This document shows, piece after piece, positions 62,021-64,000 of a DNA stretch of 64,000 bases. The notes below the pieces were generated by a model. The model did not search any database. It was not told the origin of the DNA and worked only from the letters and a program-made list of their open reading frames with translations. The first letter of the stretch is position 1, and each line of letters starts with the position of its first letter. Made by a program: the position numbers and the translations under genes. Source of the stretch: Punica granatum (taxonomy: Eukaryota; Streptophyta; Magnoliopsida; Myrtales; Lythraceae); assembly GCF_007655135.1 (NCBI RefSeq), contig NC_045132.1, positions 6,324,001-6,388,000 on the forward strand. The letters run 5' to 3'.

Positions 62021-62507
62021 CAAATAAGAATATGTTTTACTACTTTATACTCTCTTTTAGTTATTTTTTGACCTTTAATCCACATAAAATGATTCAATTA
62101 TTGAATTTTTCTTATAATCTTCCTATTCACCGTAATGCAACAATTATGAACCAAGTAGCCCTATGTCCTATAATTTTAGGGGAAAATGAGACCAGTGATC
62201 CTAAAAGTTTGCATTTTTTGACATTGAGTTCTAAAAGTTTCACTTCGAAAAATCAATTCCTAAAATACTTGAAAAAGTGTCAGCTGTGGTCCTATTCGTC
62301 ACTGCCATTGACGAAACTGGCAACAAGGAGAACGACGCGTCCAGGTGGTCATTAAATGTTGACCTGACACGAATGGCCCGACTGCACCCAAGAGGAAGCC
62401 CTGACTTTTGAAGACTCGGCTTCTGGATTTTAGCCCAACCCGACCAGCGTTCGTCCTTATCCTCCTCCTTTCATCTGTCTGTCTCGTCTTCCTCTGCTTC
62501 TTTCATT

Positions 62508-62520
<13 letters not shown>

Positions 62521-62543
<23 letters not shown>

Positions 62544-62545
62544 TC
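62521..62545. repeat. CT microsatellite
   Basis: A CT dinucleotide run, similar to those common in plant 5' leaders, upstream of the coding-like segment. Confidence 0.85.
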
Positions 62546-62589
62546 CTCCCACTCTCTCACATTATTCAATGTGATTCTTCCACTCCCTC

Positions 62590-62917
62590 TCTCAGGCACC
62601 GCCACCTCTGTTGTTTCAGTGCTGGAGGAGACGAAAGCTCCTCAACCGGTTGCTCGTGGCTCCGGTCGGAGGCTCGGAACCTGCCGAAGATCCGCGACCA
62701 GTGCCATCGCTTGATCGGGCGGTCCCATAGGAATACCGAACACGGTTCACCAGAGTTCATGTACGATTTTTTGAGTTACGCATTGAATTTAGAGGACAAT
62801 TGGAACAAGGAAGATCAGGACAAGGAGTCTCCGTGTCGCAATTTTCGGGGTCGATTGTCGGCGATACCGGACAGGCGGAACCTGGCAATGCGTGCGGCGG
62901 CACCTGGTCTGTTGTAA
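62590..62917 (+). pseudogene. Possible captured plant gene fragment, unknown function
   Basis: The plus-strand frame contains RSHRNTEHGSPEFMYDFLSY and then ALNLEDN, which resembles a DPLSYALNFED-type motif I associate with uncharacterised plant proteins. It runs to a stop at 62917 without further recognised domains. It lies inside the probable Pack-type element and starts in low-complexity sequence, so I read it as a captured fragment, not a resident gene. No function is proposed. Confidence 0.3.
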
Positions 62918-63835
62918 TCCTCTGTGAATGAAATGACTGATTAGGATTTGTATGTAATGTAATGTAAATATCGCCATTTGGGGTACTGCATTTTTGATGG
63001 GTTGTCTCCATCAGTATATAATTTTTCAAGCAAATTAGGGCACCTAAATGCATATATTTGTATTGTTTTATTTATGATCAATGAAGCCTAAAGTCATTTT
63101 GATCGTGCGGGATGCGGTTTTCTTTCTGAGCTTTCGGGTTTCCATCGAACAACACTTTCAATCGATTTCAAGAAAGGGGAGAGTTTCAATCGAAGAGCTC
63201 AATTTTCGGATTTTAGGGTTCTTGGTAGGGCCGAGTTTCAATTGGACACTTTCAATCGAGCTACTCGATTTCATTAGGGGATTAGGTTCAGGAAAGGGAG
63301 AGTTTCAATCAAAGAAGAAGATTACAAGAAAGGAGAGCTTCTTCCGGTGTCCTTCTCCTTCGTGAACTACGAAAATGTACCTCGTCTTCGTTCCCTTCCT
63401 CTCGTGCTGCACCCCTTCTTCCTCTACGTGTCTGCACATCCTCTTTCGTTTTCCAGTTCCAAGCTTCCTCTTTAGGAGCTTCAGTTCAGTTTTCCAGTTC
63501 CGAGCTTCAGTTCAGTTTTCCATGAGGCCACTCGAGTTCGGGTTAAAAGGTTGACCGGTCGGGTTGGTACTCGGGTCGATCCATGAGGCCACAGGTTGAA
63601 AGGATGGCCACTTGAGTTGCTCCATGAGCAAGTCGGGTTGAAATTCGTCGGATTTCATATCAAGTCCAATAGCAACGTGCCACGTCATCATATTAATGGC
63701 CAACTGGATAAATTTGACGCCGTTAAGTCCACGTAGGCATCACGGTAACGGACAATTACATTTAAGACCAATGTTGATACTTTTTCAAACCTTATAGGAC
63801 TTAATTACTCAAAGTAAAACTTTTTAGCGTAATTT

Positions 63836-64000
63836 TTCCATAATTTTACTATTTTATCAATACCTTTCTAAGACAATCAACCTCATTCTCCATCAAATCG
63901 AAAAAGGAAAAAAAATTGTTTAAATCTAAATGTGACAACTAATATGGTTAGAAAATGGAAATGAAGTTTGTTTTTAAATATTTTTTTTAATCGGTAATGA
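63836..64000. other. AT-rich non-coding window end
   Basis: No feature seen. Confidence 0.5.

Larger units (their letters stand above)
62175..63835. mobile_element. Second probable long-TIR, Pack-type element
   Basis: The left arm (62190-62390) and minus-strand right arm (63640-63830) share TTGAAAAAGTGTCAGCTGTG / TTGAAAAAGTATCAACATTG, TGGTCCTA / TGGTCTTAA and GTCATTAAATGTTGACCTGA / GCCATTAATATGATGACGTG. The match is patchy, so borders are approximate. The interior is GC-richer and coding-like, as expected of captured gene sequence. There is no transposase. Confidence 0.45.

Overview
This window is plant nuclear DNA, most likely from a eudicot. It is AT-rich, its genes are intron-rich, and it carries plant-type transposons throughout (CACTA, MULE, hAT, PIF/Harbinger, Copia, SINEs, MITEs). 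Only two genes look intact: a class III secretory peroxidase on the minus strand (6151-7657, four exons) and an organellar tRNA-modifying MnmG/GidA on the plus strand (21938-27050, thirteen exons). The species cannot be fixed from sequence alone.

Layout. 1-6000: repeats, with a 2-kb non-autonomous CACTA-like element (2921-4918) that holds smaller MITEs. 6150-7760: peroxidase gene and TATA box. 7760-13090: AT-rich non-coding DNA with two SINE copies and one copy of an AT-rich repeat. 13090-14890: a long-TIR, Pack-type element carrying a broken AP2/ERF fragment. 15052-17351: a MITE beside a roughly 1.9-kb inverted repeat. 17350-21740: AT-rich repeats and a hAT-like element. 21740-27050: MnmG with site II-like promoter motifs. 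27050-31150: non-coding DNA and a dispersed repeat that also occurs, inverted, at the window start. 31640-34035: a decayed two-gene PIF/Harbinger element. 34713-36314: a hAT-like element with another hAT element inside it, both with recognisable 8-bp target duplications.

36603-58589 is best read as one nested composite: a CACTA (En/Spm) element of about 22 kb flanked by TAA. Its TNP2 and TNP1/Ptta-like genes are pseudogenes. Inside it lie a Tourist-like MITE, a 4.9-kb MULE with its own decayed MuDR-type transposase, a hairpin MITE and a 9-kb Copia retrotransposon. The Copia pol reading frame is intact, gag is frameshifted, and one LTR has lost two blocks between short direct repeats. 58590-64000 holds a SINE copy, a degenerate F-box-associated gene fragment, AT-rich DNA and a second probable Pack-type element.

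I found no new biochemical system, CRISPR array, operon or functional tRNA/rRNA gene. The most informative content is the insertion order of the transposons, the two gene-fragment-carrying elements, the large inverted repeat and a GC-AG intron in MnmG.
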